Origin: Pseudomonas sp. R76
GTDB taxonomy: Bacteria > Pseudomonadota > Gammaproteobacteria > Pseudomonadales > Pseudomonadaceae
NCBI RefSeq assembly: GCF_009834565.1
Contig: NZ_CP019428.1
Span: forward strand, 3,472,001-3,536,000
Length of the DNA: 64,000 nucleotides
Direction: 5' to 3'
Of this stretch, positions 19,109 to 27,392 are shown piece after piece. Position 1 is the stretch's first letter; the number at the start of each line of letters is the position of its first letter. Below the pieces are notes generated by a model. It was not told the DNA's origin, did not search any database, and worked only from the letters and a program-made list of their open reading frames with translations. The position numbers were made by a program, and so were the translations under genes.

Positions 19109-19391
19109 AGTCATCCTTGATAGAGATGCCCCTCGTCAGGAGGGGCGTCGGACTTCAGTGTTCCGACAGTTTCTTGATCATGTTTTTCAGGAGGTTTTTA
19201 GAGAACGGCTGGTATCGCAGGGTTATGGCGATCCTATTGAAAGCACATGACAATGAGATGGCTGCAACTACAAAGTCGTCCGCCCAGCTCGATAAATGTG
19301 AAACTGCACCGGTGATTCTGCAGGCAACTGCGTATGACTAAACGGCGGCCGATGGGTAAGGTGAGGCGACATTCCTTGTCAGGAGCATCGC
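19109..19391. other. Divergent intergenic region with a possible 27-codon ORF
   Basis: This region separates the leftward ABC exporter from the rightward racemase. A hairpin with arms GCCCCTC/GAGGGGC lies at about 19128-19146, just upstream of the exporter start. A small frame runs on the plus strand from ATG 19258 to TAA 19341 (begins MAATTKSSAQLDK, one Cys, ends ATAYD), with no good ribosome site. It is too short to call as a gene. Confidence 0.3.
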
Positions 19392-20084
19392 ATGCGCACC
19401 ATCGGCCTTATCGGCGGCATGAGCTGGGAGTCCAGCGCCGAGTATTACCGCATCATCAACCAGCGCGTGCGCGACCAGTTAGGCCCACTGCGCTCGGCGC
19501 AGCTGTTGATGTACAGCGTGGATTTCGGCCCGGTGGAACAGGCCCAACATGCCGGGCGCTGGGATGACGCCGCGCTGATTCTCGAGGATGCCGCACGCCG
19601 CTTGCAGGCTGGCGGGGCCGACTGTGTGGTGCTGTGTACCAACACCATGCATTTGGTGGCACCGCGTGTCGAGGCGGCGGTGTCGATACCCTTTCTGCAT
19701 ATCGCCGATGCGGCGGGTGCTGCTGCCGTAAAAGCCGGCACGCTGACGGTTGGTTTGCTGGGCACGGCATTTACCATGGAGCAGGACTTTCTCAAGTCAC
19801 GCCTGGCCGCGCAGGGCTTGAACGTGCTGGTGCCCGACGCAGACGAGCGCCAGGCTGTGCACCGGATTATCTATGAGGAGTTGTGTGTCGGTGTGATCAG
19901 CGATGCGTCACGCGAGGTTTATCAGCGGGTGATCGCGTCACTGGCTGCGCGTGGCGCCGAGGCCATCATTTTGGGCTGCACGGAAATTGGTCTGCTGATC
20001 AAGCCGGAGCACAGCGACTTGCCGTTGCTGGACACCACCGAGCTGCATGCGCAGGCTGCGGTGGCGTTTGCGCTGGGGGCTTAA
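19392..20084 (+). CDS. Aspartate/glutamate racemase family protein (YgeA-like)
   Basis: The 230-residue enzyme has the two-cysteine PLP-independent racemase pattern: an N-terminal IGLIGGMSWESSAEYYR motif, the first catalytic Cys region in CVVLCTNTMH, and the second in IILGCTEIGLLI. Such enzymes interconvert L and D forms of Asp/Glu or related amino acids through paired cysteines. The closest style is E. coli YgeA (broad-specificity amino-acid racemase). A ribosome site (AGGAG) lies seven bases before the ATG. It converges with, and overlaps by four bases, the acetyltransferase gene. Confidence 0.88.
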   Translation: MRTIGLIGGMSWESSAEYYRIINQRVRDQLGPLRSAQLLMYSVDFGPVEQAQHAGRWDDAALILEDAARRLQAGGADCVVLCTNTMHLVAPRVEAAVSIPFLHIADAAGAAAVKAGTLTVGLLGTAFTMEQDFLKSRLAAQGLNVLVPDADERQAVHRIIYEELCVGVISDASREVYQRVIASLAARGAEAIILGCTEIGLLIKPEHSDLPLLDTTELHAQAAVAFALGA

Positions 20085-20593
20085 GCCGACTGGCGCAGGC
20101 GGGCCATGCTCAGGGTGTCGACGAATACGCCGTCACGCAGGGCGTAATCGCGCATCCGGCCTTCGACTTCGAAGCCGAACTTGCGGTAGAGGTTGTGCGC
20201 GGCTTCATTGTCGGCGTACACCGTGAGTTCGACGCGGCGCAGGTTCATCCAGTTGTCGGCCACGTCCAGCGCGGCGGTCAACAGTTTGGAACCCACGCCT
20301 TTGCCTTGCCAGGCGGTGGCCACGCCCATGCCGAACGAGCCGACATGGCTGCGGCGTACACGCAGGGTTTGTTCCAGGCCAAGCTGGCCGATTACTTCAC
20401 CGGCGTACACGGCCACCAGCTGTAGCCGGCGCTCGTTATCCAGCTCCAGCTTGTTGCGCCAGGCCTGCACGGACTGGAAAGGCATTTGCAGCACCTGACG
20501 GCATACTGCCGGTTCGTTATAGAGCGCAGCGACGCCTTCAAGATGGGCCTCGGTGAAGCGCTGGATGACGATTTGGGGTTCAGGTGTGTGCAT
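20081..20593 (-). CDS. yhhY: GNAT N-acetyltransferase, YhhY/AaaT-like
   Basis: The 170-residue protein is a full GNAT fold with the acetyl-CoA loop AWQGKGVGSKLL and the family-specific segments RRSHVGSFGMGV, NLRRVELTVYADNEAA and YRKFGFEVEGRMRDYALRDG. These match the layout of E. coli YhhY (AaaT), an L-amino-acid N-acetyltransferase acting on Phe and Met. The exact substrate here is an inference. The gene converges on the racemase, with the two stop codons overlapping. Confidence 0.82.
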   Translation of the reverse strand: MHTPEPQIVIQRFTEAHLEGVAALYNEPAVCRQVLQMPFQSVQAWRNKLELDNERRLQLVAVYAGEVIGQLGLEQTLRVRRSHVGSFGMGVATAWQGKGVGSKLLTAALDVADNWMNLRRVELTVYADNEAAHNLYRKFGFEVEGRMRDYALRDGVFVDTLSMARLRQSA

Positions 20594-20710
20594 TGTGTTT
20601 CATCCTTTGAAAAACACGTGGCGGGTCAGTGTAGAGGGGGTGTTGGCGTGGTGGCTAGGGGCTTTGTGCTGGCGGGGGCATATCCATTATTTGGGGGATG
20701 GCTGCTATGG

Positions 20711-20988
20711 GTTCCGCCCTTACGGCGGGTCACTTTGGAAAAGCCCCAAAGTAACCAAAGGGCTCTTGCCCCACCACTCGGCACCTCGCCTAGGCTCGGT
20801 GTGCCCGAACGAAGGCTTTGGAGCGGGGGCCGCCGCGATGGGCCATCCCTGGCCCAGCGCGGCTAAACCGGCGTCCTGCCGGTTTACCCCCGCTCCAAAG
20901 CCTGCGTTCGGCCAGCGTGGTTTAACGGGGCGCCTAAGATCAAGATCAAAAGCAGAGCACGGCGGCCTGGTAGCCGACCTGAGTGGTT
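20711..20988 (+). repeat. Structured intergenic element, copy 1
   Basis: The copy has a perfect 16-bp outer stem (20814-20829 with 20887-20902) enclosing two smaller hairpins: GGGCCA/TGGCCC (20840-20855) and AAACCGGC/GCCGGTTT (about 20865-20885). Flanks shared with copy 2 include TCACTTT, GTAACCAAA, CCCCACCACTCGGCACCTCGC, GCGTTCGGCCAGCGTGGTT and GGGGCGCCTAAGATCAA. Confidence 0.8.
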
Positions 20989-21053
20989 GGATCAAAAGCA
21001 CAGCAGAGGCGGCCTGACAGCCGACCTGAGCTTTGAAGCTGAACTCAATCACA

Positions 21054-21140
21054 TGTGGGAGCTGGCTTGCCTGCGATGGCATCGACTCGGTGTACCTGCT
21101 CGACCGAGGTGTCTGCATCGCAGGCAAGCCAGCTCCCACA
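21054..21140. repeat. REPIN (paired REP palindromes)
   Basis: TGTGGGAGCTGGCTTGCCTG begins at 21054 and its inverted partner ends in CAGCTCCCACA at 21140, with about 45 bases of variable, partly palindromic sequence between. The same arms recur at 25499 and 58777. REPINs are spread by a RAYT transposase, which is not in this window. Confidence 0.88.
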
Positions 21141-21184
21141 GAAAAGCAGAGCACAGTGGTCTGGCGGCCAAACTCGGTCTAATT

Positions 21185-21212
21185 TGTGGGAGCGGGCTTG
21201 CTCGCTCCCACA
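21185..21212. repeat. Solo REP hairpin
   Basis: TGTGGGAGCG and CGCTCCCACA are exact reverse complements around an eight-base loop. This is the REP half-element without a second copy, only 45 bases from the REPIN. Confidence 0.8.
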
Positions 21213-21274
21213 TTTTGGATCTCAGTAAATCAGGTAGATGGGCTTTTGCCCTGCTCTTGCTGTGCTTTTGCTTC

Positions 21275-21555
21275 TACCACTCAGGTCGGCTACTAGGCCG
21301 CCGTGCTCTTGCTTTTGATTTTGATCTTAGGCGCCCCATCAACCACGCTGGCCGAACGCAGGCTTGAATCCGTGGGTAACCCGGCAGGACGCCGGGTTAG
21401 CCGCACTGGGCCAGGGATGGCCCATTGCGGCGGCCCACGGATTCAAGCCGGAGTGAGGGCACACCGAAGCGTGAGCGAGGTGCCGAGTGGTGGGGCGAGG
21501 ACTTTTTGGTTACCTTTTTGGTCCCTCAAAAAGTGACCCGCTGTAAGAGCGGAAC
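21275..21555 (-). repeat. Structured intergenic element, copy 2 (inverted)
   Basis: In reverse orientation this matches copy 1 along its whole length. Its 16-bp outer stem (21361-21376 with 21434-21449) is perfect but carries a different sequence from copy 1 (GGCTTGAATCCGTGGG versus GGCTTTGGAGCGGGGG). The inner hairpin also changes on both sides (AACCCGGC/GCCGGGTT). The loop core GGGCCAGGGATGGCCC is kept. Confidence 0.8.
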
Positions 21556-21662
21556 CCTAAGCCGCCGTTACCGCAGGAATGGATATGTACTCAGTCTGAT
21601 CCAGCCCCCTGGTCGGCTATCAGGCCGCCACCGTAGGCAGCCAGCTCCCACAGAAAAGCAGA

Positions 21663-22802
21663 TCAGCGCCCAACAGCAGTGCGCCACACCCGCGCAATAT
21701 CCGCCGCGCGTTCGCGCAATAGACGTGGCGCTTCGTTGCAGGCCTGTTCCAGACTCATCGGCCCCGAGGGCAAGGCAAAGGCCGCGCTCACGCCGTGGGC
21801 GTACATGTGCTCGTAGCCGTCGCCCAAAGTGCCGGCGATCACGATGACGGGAACACCGTGCTGCCGGGCAATGCGCGCCACGCCAAATGGGGTTTTGCCG
21901 CGCAACGTCTGGGCGTCGAAACGCCCTTCGCCAGTGATCACCAAGTCGGCGCCCTGCACCGCTTCGTCAAGCCCGACCAGTTCAGCGACCACCTCAACCC
22001 CCGCGCGAAACTGCGCGCCGAGGAAGGCCTTGGCAGCAAAGCCCAAGCCGCCGGCTGCGCCGCTACCGGGTTCGTCGCGTACGTCTTTGGGCAACACCTT
22101 GGCGCAGTGATCGGCAAAGTGCCCGAGCGCTGCGTCCAGCTGCTCGACCTGCTGCGGGTTGGCGCCTTTTTGCGGGCCGAAGATCGCCGAGGCGCCGTGC
22201 GGGCCGCACAACGGGTTGTTCACGTCGGCGGCGATTTCAAAACGTACCTGGGACAGGCGCGGGTCCAGGTGCTCCAGGCTGATGCGGGCCAGGCGTGCCA
22301 AGGCCAGGCCGCCGGGTGCGAGTACGTGGTCCTGGGCATCAAACAATTGCACGCCAAGCGCCTGCATCGCACCTGCGCCTCCGTCATTAGTGGCGCTGCC
22401 GCCAATGGCCAGGATGATGCGCTGCGCGCCCGCATCCAGGGCGGCGCGAATCAGTTCGCCGGTGCCGTAGGTGCTGCTGGAGCAAGCGTCGCGCTGCCCC
22501 GGCGGCACCAATTGCAAACCACTGGCCTCGGCCATTTCGATAAGGGCGGTATGGCTGTCGGCCAACCACCCCCAGCGCGCCTCGACGGCGCCGCCCAAGG
22601 GGCTTTGCACGGTTTGGCGGCGCAGTTCGCCATTGCACGCAGCGAGTACCGCATCCACCGTCCCTTCACCGCCATCCGCCATCGGGCACTGGACCAATTG
22701 CGCGTCCGGCCACACATGGCCCAACCCGTCGGCAATCGCCTGGGCGACGCCTTCGGCACTCAGGCTGTCCTTGAACGAGTCGGGGGCGATGATGATTTTC
22801 AT
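21663..22802 (-). CDS. garK: Glycerate 2-kinase
   Basis: The 379-residue enzyme is a type 1 glycerate kinase, phosphorylating D-glycerate with ATP. Recognised segments are MKIIIAPDSFKDSLSA, the ADGGEGTVDA motif, ILAIGGSATNDGGAGAMQALG, and DLVITGEGRFDAQTLRGKTPFGVARIA. The true start is ATG 22802 with GGAG seven bases upstream; the open frame continues 50 codons further without family similarity. It lies downstream of cdaR on the same strand, which fits regulation of the sugar-diacid/glycerate pathway by CdaR. Confidence 0.93.
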   Translation of the reverse strand: MKIIIAPDSFKDSLSAEGVAQAIADGLGHVWPDAQLVQCPMADGGEGTVDAVLAACNGELRRQTVQSPLGGAVEARWGWLADSHTALIEMAEASGLQLVPPGQRDACSSSTYGTGELIRAALDAGAQRIILAIGGSATNDGGAGAMQALGVQLFDAQDHVLAPGGLALARLARISLEHLDPRLSQVRFEIAADVNNPLCGPHGASAIFGPQKGANPQQVEQLDAALGHFADHCAKVLPKDVRDEPGSGAAGGLGFAAKAFLGAQFRAGVEVVAELVGLDEAVQGADLVITGEGRFDAQTLRGKTPFGVARIARQHGVPVIVIAGTLGDGYEHMYAHGVSAAFALPSGPMSLEQACNEAPRLLRERAADIARVWRTAVGR

Positions 22803-22893
22803 GGGCTTTCTCCGGTTTTTATAACGCCCATGCTGCCAGTTGGCCGCGGCAATGACGCCGGTCCGATGCACAAGTGTGGGTGAGGTTTGTTGT

Positions 22894-24000
22894 TCATTCC
22901 GACAAAGCCTGGGGCAGCAGCTGTACGCCGAGGTACAGGGCGAGCATGCCATCCAGGGTCAGCGGGTCGACACCGCTGAGTTCGGCAATGCGCTCCATGC
23001 GATAGCGCAGGCTGTTGCGGTGGATGCCCAATGCGTCTGCGCAGGCCTGGCTTTGGCCGTCGTGCTCGCACCAACTGCGCAAAGTGGCCAGGAGTTGGCC
23101 GTTGGTGTCCTTGGCCAGTACTTTGCGCAGCGGGTTGAGCAACTCATCGAGCGCATCGTCGTTGCGATGGCGCCAGAGCATCACCGGCAGTCGATAGCGG
23201 TTGAGGGTCAACAGCCGTGAGTGGGGCAAAATATCCCGACCATAGGCCAACAAATCGCCGACCCGTCGGTAGCAACGGCGTAAACCGGCCAAACCCTCGG
23301 CCTGCCCGCCCACGGCAACGCGCAGCACGTTCCAACCCAGGCTTTGGAGTTTTTCCAGCAGCCGTGGGTTGTCCACCTGCACCGCTGCCGGCCGGCACCA
23401 CAACAGCGAAAACTGCGCGGAGCTGACGCACCAACTGTCCGGGTAACGGCTGGTCAGCCAGGCACTTAATGCCTCCGCCGATTGGCCCACGCCCAGTTCA
23501 AACAGATACGGCGTGCGCGCCATCTGCGGCTTGAGCCCCAGTTGCTGGGCCTCATCGACCAGGCGCGGCGAGTCGCCACTTTCAGCCAGCAACAAGGCCA
23601 GCAAGTCATCGCAACGCTGGCGCCGCCATTGCTGCTCGGCCTGCTGATGGCGATGACTGACCAGCATCTCGGCGGTCATGCGCACCAGTTCGGCATAGGT
23701 GCGCAACAATTCAGGTTCGCCGGTGATGCCGAGTACGCCGATCAAGCGTTGGTCGTGCATCAAGGGCAGGTTGATGCCGGGCTGCACGCCCTTGAGGTGC
23801 TTGGCGGTCTGGCCGTCGATTTCCACCACCCGGCCGTTGGCCAGCACCAGTTGCGCGCCCTCATGCCGGGTATTGATTCGCTCCGGTTCGCCGCTGCCGA
23901 GTATCAGGCCCTGGCTGTCCATGACATTGACGTTATAGGGCAAGATCGCCATGGTGCGATTGACGATATCCTGCGCCAGGTCATGATCCAGCTCGAACAT
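22894..24000 (-). CDS. cdaR: Sugar diacid regulator CdaR
   Basis: The 368-residue activator begins with the sugar-diacid recognition domain (FELDHDLAQDIVNRTMAIL, YNVNVMDSQGLILGSGEPERINTRHEGA shortened here) and ends in the PucR/CdaR helix-turn-helix (ADALGIHRNSLRYRMERIAELSG). In E. coli CdaR activates genes for galactarate, glucarate and glycerate use. The gene is divergent from the MFS transporter and upstream of garK. That places a transporter, a regulator and a kinase of the same pathway side by side. Confidence 0.92.
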   Translation of the reverse strand: MFELDHDLAQDIVNRTMAILPYNVNVMDSQGLILGSGEPERINTRHEGAQLVLANGRVVEIDGQTAKHLKGVQPGINLPLMHDQRLIGVLGITGEPELLRTYAELVRMTAEMLVSHRHQQAEQQWRRQRCDDLLALLLAESGDSPRLVDEAQQLGLKPQMARTPYLFELGVGQSAEALSAWLTSRYPDSWCVSSAQFSLLWCRPAAVQVDNPRLLEKLQSLGWNVLRVAVGGQAEGLAGLRRCYRRVGDLLAYGRDILPHSRLLTLNRYRLPVMLWRHRNDDALDELLNPLRKVLAKDTNGQLLATLRSWCEHDGQSQACADALGIHRNSLRYRMERIAELSGVDPLTLDGMLALYLGVQLLPQALSE

Positions 24001-24161
24001 GGGGCTAAATTCCTAAAAAAAGCGACTTGGTCATCGGCACAGCGCAAAGCCTGCTTGACTGTGCGCGAGCACAAAGACAGCAGCCCGCCAGGTGGCCGAG
24101 ACTCATTGGGCGATCAACGTTACCTTCGCATCGCGAAAAATCATAATAAAGAGAGACTGCC

Positions 24162-25472
24162 ATGTCACAGAGCGCCGCTGCCACACTGGCCACCGATGAC
24201 GATAAAAACGCCATCTACAAGCGCATTACCCTGCGCCTGATCCCCTTCATTTTCATCTGCTACCTGTTCAACTACCTTGACCGGGTAAACGTTGGCTTTG
24301 CCAAGTTGCAGATGCTCGATGCCTTGAAATTCAGTGAAACCGTATACGGCCTGGGTGCCGGGATTTTCTTTATCGGCTACGTGCTGTGTGGCGTGCCGAG
24401 CAACCTGGCGTTGACCAAATTCGGCCCACGGCGCTGGATTGCGGTGATGATGATCGTGTGGGGCACGCTCTCAACGTGCTTGCTGTTCGTGACGACACCG
24501 ACGCATTTCTATGGCTTGCGCTTGCTGACCGGCGCCGCCGAAGCTGGCTTCTTTCCGGGCGTGGTGCTGTACCTCTCGCAGTGGTTCCCGACCTTTCGCC
24601 GTGGGCGAATCATGGCGCTGTTCATGTCGGCGATCCCGGTGTCCGGCTTGCTCGGCAGCCCGTTTTCCGGCTGGATTCTCAACCACTTCGCCGCTGGCCA
24701 AGGTGGCCTGGCGGGCTGGCAGTGGATGTTCCTGCTGCAAGGCATTCCCACCGTAATCCTCGGCGCCCTCGCCTACTTCCTGCTCAGCGACAGCTTTGCC
24801 AACGCCAAATGGCTCACGCCCCATGAACGCGCGGTGCTGGAAGCCGACCAGGCAACGGACTTGGCGAACAAGCCGAAAACCACCACGGATTCGTTGGGCG
24901 AAGTGTTCAAGAACCCGGCGATCTGGGCGTTCGGCCTGATCTACTTCTGCATCCAGAGCGGCGTCTACGCCATCAACTTCTGGCTGCCGTCGATCATCAA
25001 GAGCCTGGGCTTCAGCGATAACCTGGTGATTGGCTGGCTCAGCGCGATTCCGTACTTGCTGGCCGCTGTGTTCATGTTGCTGGTGGGCCGCTCTGCCGAC
25101 TTGCGCAAGGAACGACGCTGGCACCTAGTGGTGCCGATGTTGATGGGCGCTATCGGCTTGGTGATTGCCGTGAATTTCGCCACGACGCCGGCAATCGCCA
25201 TTCTCGGCCTGACCATCGCCACCATGGGCGCCCTCACCGGCCTGCCGATGTTCTGGCCGGTGCCGACCGCCATGCTCAGTGCGGGCGCAGCGGCAGGCGG
25301 CCTGGCGCTGATCAACTCCATGGGCCAGATGGCCGGCTTCCTCAGCCCTTACATCGTCGGGTTTGTGAAGGATGCCACCGGGTCGACGGATGTGGCGTTG
25401 TACTTGCTGGCGGCGGTGATTGTGGCGGGTAGTGTGTTGGCGCTGCGTATGACGCGGACGTTGAAGGCTTAA
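24162..25472 (+). CDS. MFS transporter, anion:cation symporter type (probable sugar acid/glycerate carrier)
   Basis: The 436-residue protein has twelve predicted membrane segments. It has the ACS-family features RLIPFIFICYLFNYLDRVNVGFAKL at the start, YGLGAGIFFIGYVLCGVPSNLAL, and AAEAGFFPGVVLYLSQWFP. These carriers move organic acids with protons. Context (divergent from cdaR, next to garK) points to glucarate, galactarate or glycerate. Specificity cannot be read from the sequence. The ribosome site AAAGAGAG precedes the ATG. Confidence 0.85.
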   Translation: MSQSAAATLATDDDKNAIYKRITLRLIPFIFICYLFNYLDRVNVGFAKLQMLDALKFSETVYGLGAGIFFIGYVLCGVPSNLALTKFGPRRWIAVMMIVWGTLSTCLLFVTTPTHFYGLRLLTGAAEAGFFPGVVLYLSQWFPTFRRGRIMALFMSAIPVSGLLGSPFSGWILNHFAAGQGGLAGWQWMFLLQGIPTVILGALAYFLLSDSFANAKWLTPHERAVLEADQATDLANKPKTTTDSLGEVFKNPAIWAFGLIYFCIQSGVYAINFWLPSIIKSLGFSDNLVIGWLSAIPYLLAAVFMLLVGRSADLRKERRWHLVVPMLMGAIGLVIAVNFATTPAIAILGLTIATMGALTGLPMFWPVPTAMLSAGAAAGGLALINSMGQMAGFLSPYIVGFVKDATGSTDVALYLLAAVIVAGSVLALRMTRTLKA

Positions 25473-25498
25473 CCTTTTCTCAGCTGCAATTTGGTCAA

Positions 25499-25588
25499 TG
25501 TGGGAGCCGGGCTTGCCCGCGATAGCGGTGGTTCAGTCAATCAATAAGTGACTGAGCCACCGCTATCGCAGGCAAGCCAGCTCCCACA
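25499..25588. repeat. REPIN
   Basis: TGTGGGAGCCGGGCTTGCCC begins at 25499 and the inverted arm CAGGCAAGCCAGCTCCCACA ends near 25588. The inner part is also palindromic (GCGATAGCGGTGG...CCACCGCTATCGC). It sits between two convergent genes, a usual REPIN position, and could act as a transcript end. Confidence 0.88.
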
Positions 25589-25602
25589 TTTTTGTCCTGT
25601 GT

Positions 25603-26307
25603 TTACAAAAGGCCGCCGCCGTCGATGTCGATGACGGCGCCGGTCATAAAGCCATTTTCCATGGCCAGCACATACCCTGCCGCCACTTCTTCAGCCTGCC
25701 CTACTCGCCCCACCGGCAGCGCTCCACCGGCCTTGGCGAACATCGCCACGCGCTGCTCCTCCCCCAACCCGGCATAGGCTGGCGTATCAATCACCCCTGG
25801 GCTGATCACATTGACCCGGCGCGGTGCCAGTTCTTTCGCCAACTGCTTGCCGAGTGCCTCGGTCGCGGCGTTGATGCCGGTCTTGATGAACTGGCCTGGC
25901 GCCAATTTGCGGCCCAGTTGGCCCGAGGTCAGGCTGATGCTGCCGTGTGCGTCGAGAAAAGGCAGCGCCAGTTGAATCGCGCGCAACGAGCCCCACAGCT
26001 TCACATTGAAATTGTCCTGGGCTTCGGCCAGATCGGTTTCGATCAAGGGCTTGGCGCGCACCGACGGCCCCGAGGTATAGACCAGATGGTCAAAGCGCCC
26101 GACCGTTTCGAACAAGCGCTGCAAGGACGCGCTGTCAGTGACGTCGACCGGCTCGCTGCGCACACCGTTGTCGACACTGGAGGTCAACCGGCGCCCGGCC
26201 AGCACCACCTGTGCGCCACGTGCCACGGCGGCCTTGGCCACGGCGGCGCCGATACCGCTGCTGCCGCCAATCACGATGATGGTTTTACCGCTGAGAGAAG
26301 ATGCCAT
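25603..26307 (-). CDS. Short-chain dehydrogenase/reductase, atypical
   Basis: This 234-residue Rossmann protein has the cofactor motif VIGGSSGIGAAVAKA, an Arg-rich end of beta-2 (LAGRR, pointing to NADP(H)), and the later SPGVIDTP segment. The usual catalytic YxxxK is absent: the segment around SLTSGQLGRKLAPGQFIKTGINAA has no tyrosine. This resembles the atypical tropinone-reductase-like SDR group, so enzymatic activity is uncertain. The ATG at 26307 gives the usual family length. It is divergent from a LysR gene, which probably controls it. Confidence 0.85.
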   Translation of the reverse strand: MASSLSGKTIIVIGGSSGIGAAVAKAAVARGAQVVLAGRRLTSSVDNGVRSEPVDVTDSASLQRLFETVGRFDHLVYTSGPSVRAKPLIETDLAEAQDNFNVKLWGSLRAIQLALPFLDAHGSISLTSGQLGRKLAPGQFIKTGINAATEALGKQLAKELAPRRVNVISPGVIDTPAYAGLGEEQRVAMFAKAGGALPVGRVGQAEEVAAGYVLAMENGFMTGAVIDIDGGGLL

Positions 26308-26408
26308 GGGGTGACTACCTGACTGAGAAAGTGAGCGTTCATCTTCCCAGCTTGGCAATCACGGAAAAATCCCGGTAAAACGACAAGATCTTTAAAGGAT
26401 TTTTACAA

Positions 26409-27311
26409 ATGAGCTCAACCCTGGACCTGGAAGTGTTCGTGCGCACCGCTGATACGGGAAGCCTGTCGGCGGCGGCGCGCAGCCTCAACCTGACGCCGGC
26501 GGCGGCGAGTATTGCGCTCAAGCGCCTGGAAACCCGGCTGGGCATCCGCCTGCTCGCCCGCTCCACGCGCAGCATGCGCCTGACCGAGGAAGGTCGGCGC
26601 TACCTGGACAGCGTGCGGGTCGCCCTGGAGGCCTTGGCGGAAGGCGAGCAGGCGATCAAGCAACAGGGCCAGAGCCTCAGCGGTTTATTGCAGTTGGCGG
26701 CGCCTTCGGATTTTGGCCGCAATGTGCTGCTGGGCTGGCTGGATGAATTCAAGCTCGAACACCCGAACATCCGCCTGCAGTTATTGCTCAACGACAGCAA
26801 TGCCGATTTGTTCCGCGACACCGTCGACATCGCCCTGCGCTTTGGTGTGCCACGGGATTCAAGCCTGGTGGCGCTGCCGGTGGTGCCCGGCCACCATCGC
26901 ATTCCCTGCGCCAGCCCCGACTACCTGGCGCGTCACGGCACACCGCGCACGCCGGCGGATTTAGCGCAGCACAGTACGCTGCGCTACATGCGCCGAGGGC
27001 AAGCCAACAACACCTGGTATTTCCGCCAGGGCGCCGTGTTGCAGGAGGTCGAGGTGAGCGGCGATTACCTGAGTGACGACGGTGAAATTGTGCGGCGCTG
27101 GGCCTTGGCCGGTCATGGCATTGCCTATAAAGCCAACCTGGACATTGCCAGCGATATTCGCGCCGGGCGCCTGGTGCCGCTGTTGCCCGACTGGCAAGGC
27201 GAACCCACACCGTTCAACCTGATGTGCCCGCACCGCCTGCAAGTGTCGGAGCGGGTGAAAGTGCTGCACCGATTTTTACAGGCGCGCTGTGAGGCCTTGC
27301 TGAGTGCATGA
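26409..27311 (+). CDS. LysR-type transcriptional regulator
   Basis: The 300-residue regulator has the N-terminal winged HTH (LEVFVRTADTGSLSAAARSLNLTPAAASIALKRLE in part) and a typical effector-binding domain with the AAPSDFGRNVLLGWLDEF and HHRIPCASPDYL segments. It belongs to the CrgA-like subgroup by style. It is divergent from the SDR gene with about 100 bases between starts, the usual LysR arrangement; the SDR is its likely target. Confidence 0.9.
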   Translation: MSSTLDLEVFVRTADTGSLSAAARSLNLTPAAASIALKRLETRLGIRLLARSTRSMRLTEEGRRYLDSVRVALEALAEGEQAIKQQGQSLSGLLQLAAPSDFGRNVLLGWLDEFKLEHPNIRLQLLLNDSNADLFRDTVDIALRFGVPRDSSLVALPVVPGHHRIPCASPDYLARHGTPRTPADLAQHSTLRYMRRGQANNTWYFRQGAVLQEVEVSGDYLSDDGEIVRRWALAGHGIAYKANLDIASDIRAGRLVPLLPDWQGEPTPFNLMCPHRLQVSERVKVLHRFLQARCEALLSA

Positions 27312-27392
27312 AGAAACGCGCACAGGGCTTGTTCCAGAGCCCTCGAGTCTGGTATTGCATGGGGCACGTTTCCCTGCCATGAGGAGCTTTGC

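Larger units (their letters stand above)
20594..21662. repeat. Gene-free block made of several repeat families
   Basis: More than 1 kb holds no credible gene. It is a mosaic of two inverted copies of a structured element (20711-20988 and 21275-21555), one REPIN (21054-21140), a solo REP hairpin (21185-21212) and fragments of the same families. These include a repeated GCCGACCTGAG motif around 20973 and 21020 and its complement near 21281 and 21612, and a REP end near 21645. Short ORFs here are read-through of the repeats. Confidence 0.85.

Noticed and set aside
20594..21662. Several ORFs of 60-150 codons in the repeat block
   Set aside because: They run through palindromic repeats on both strands in several frames and show no motif or ribosome site.
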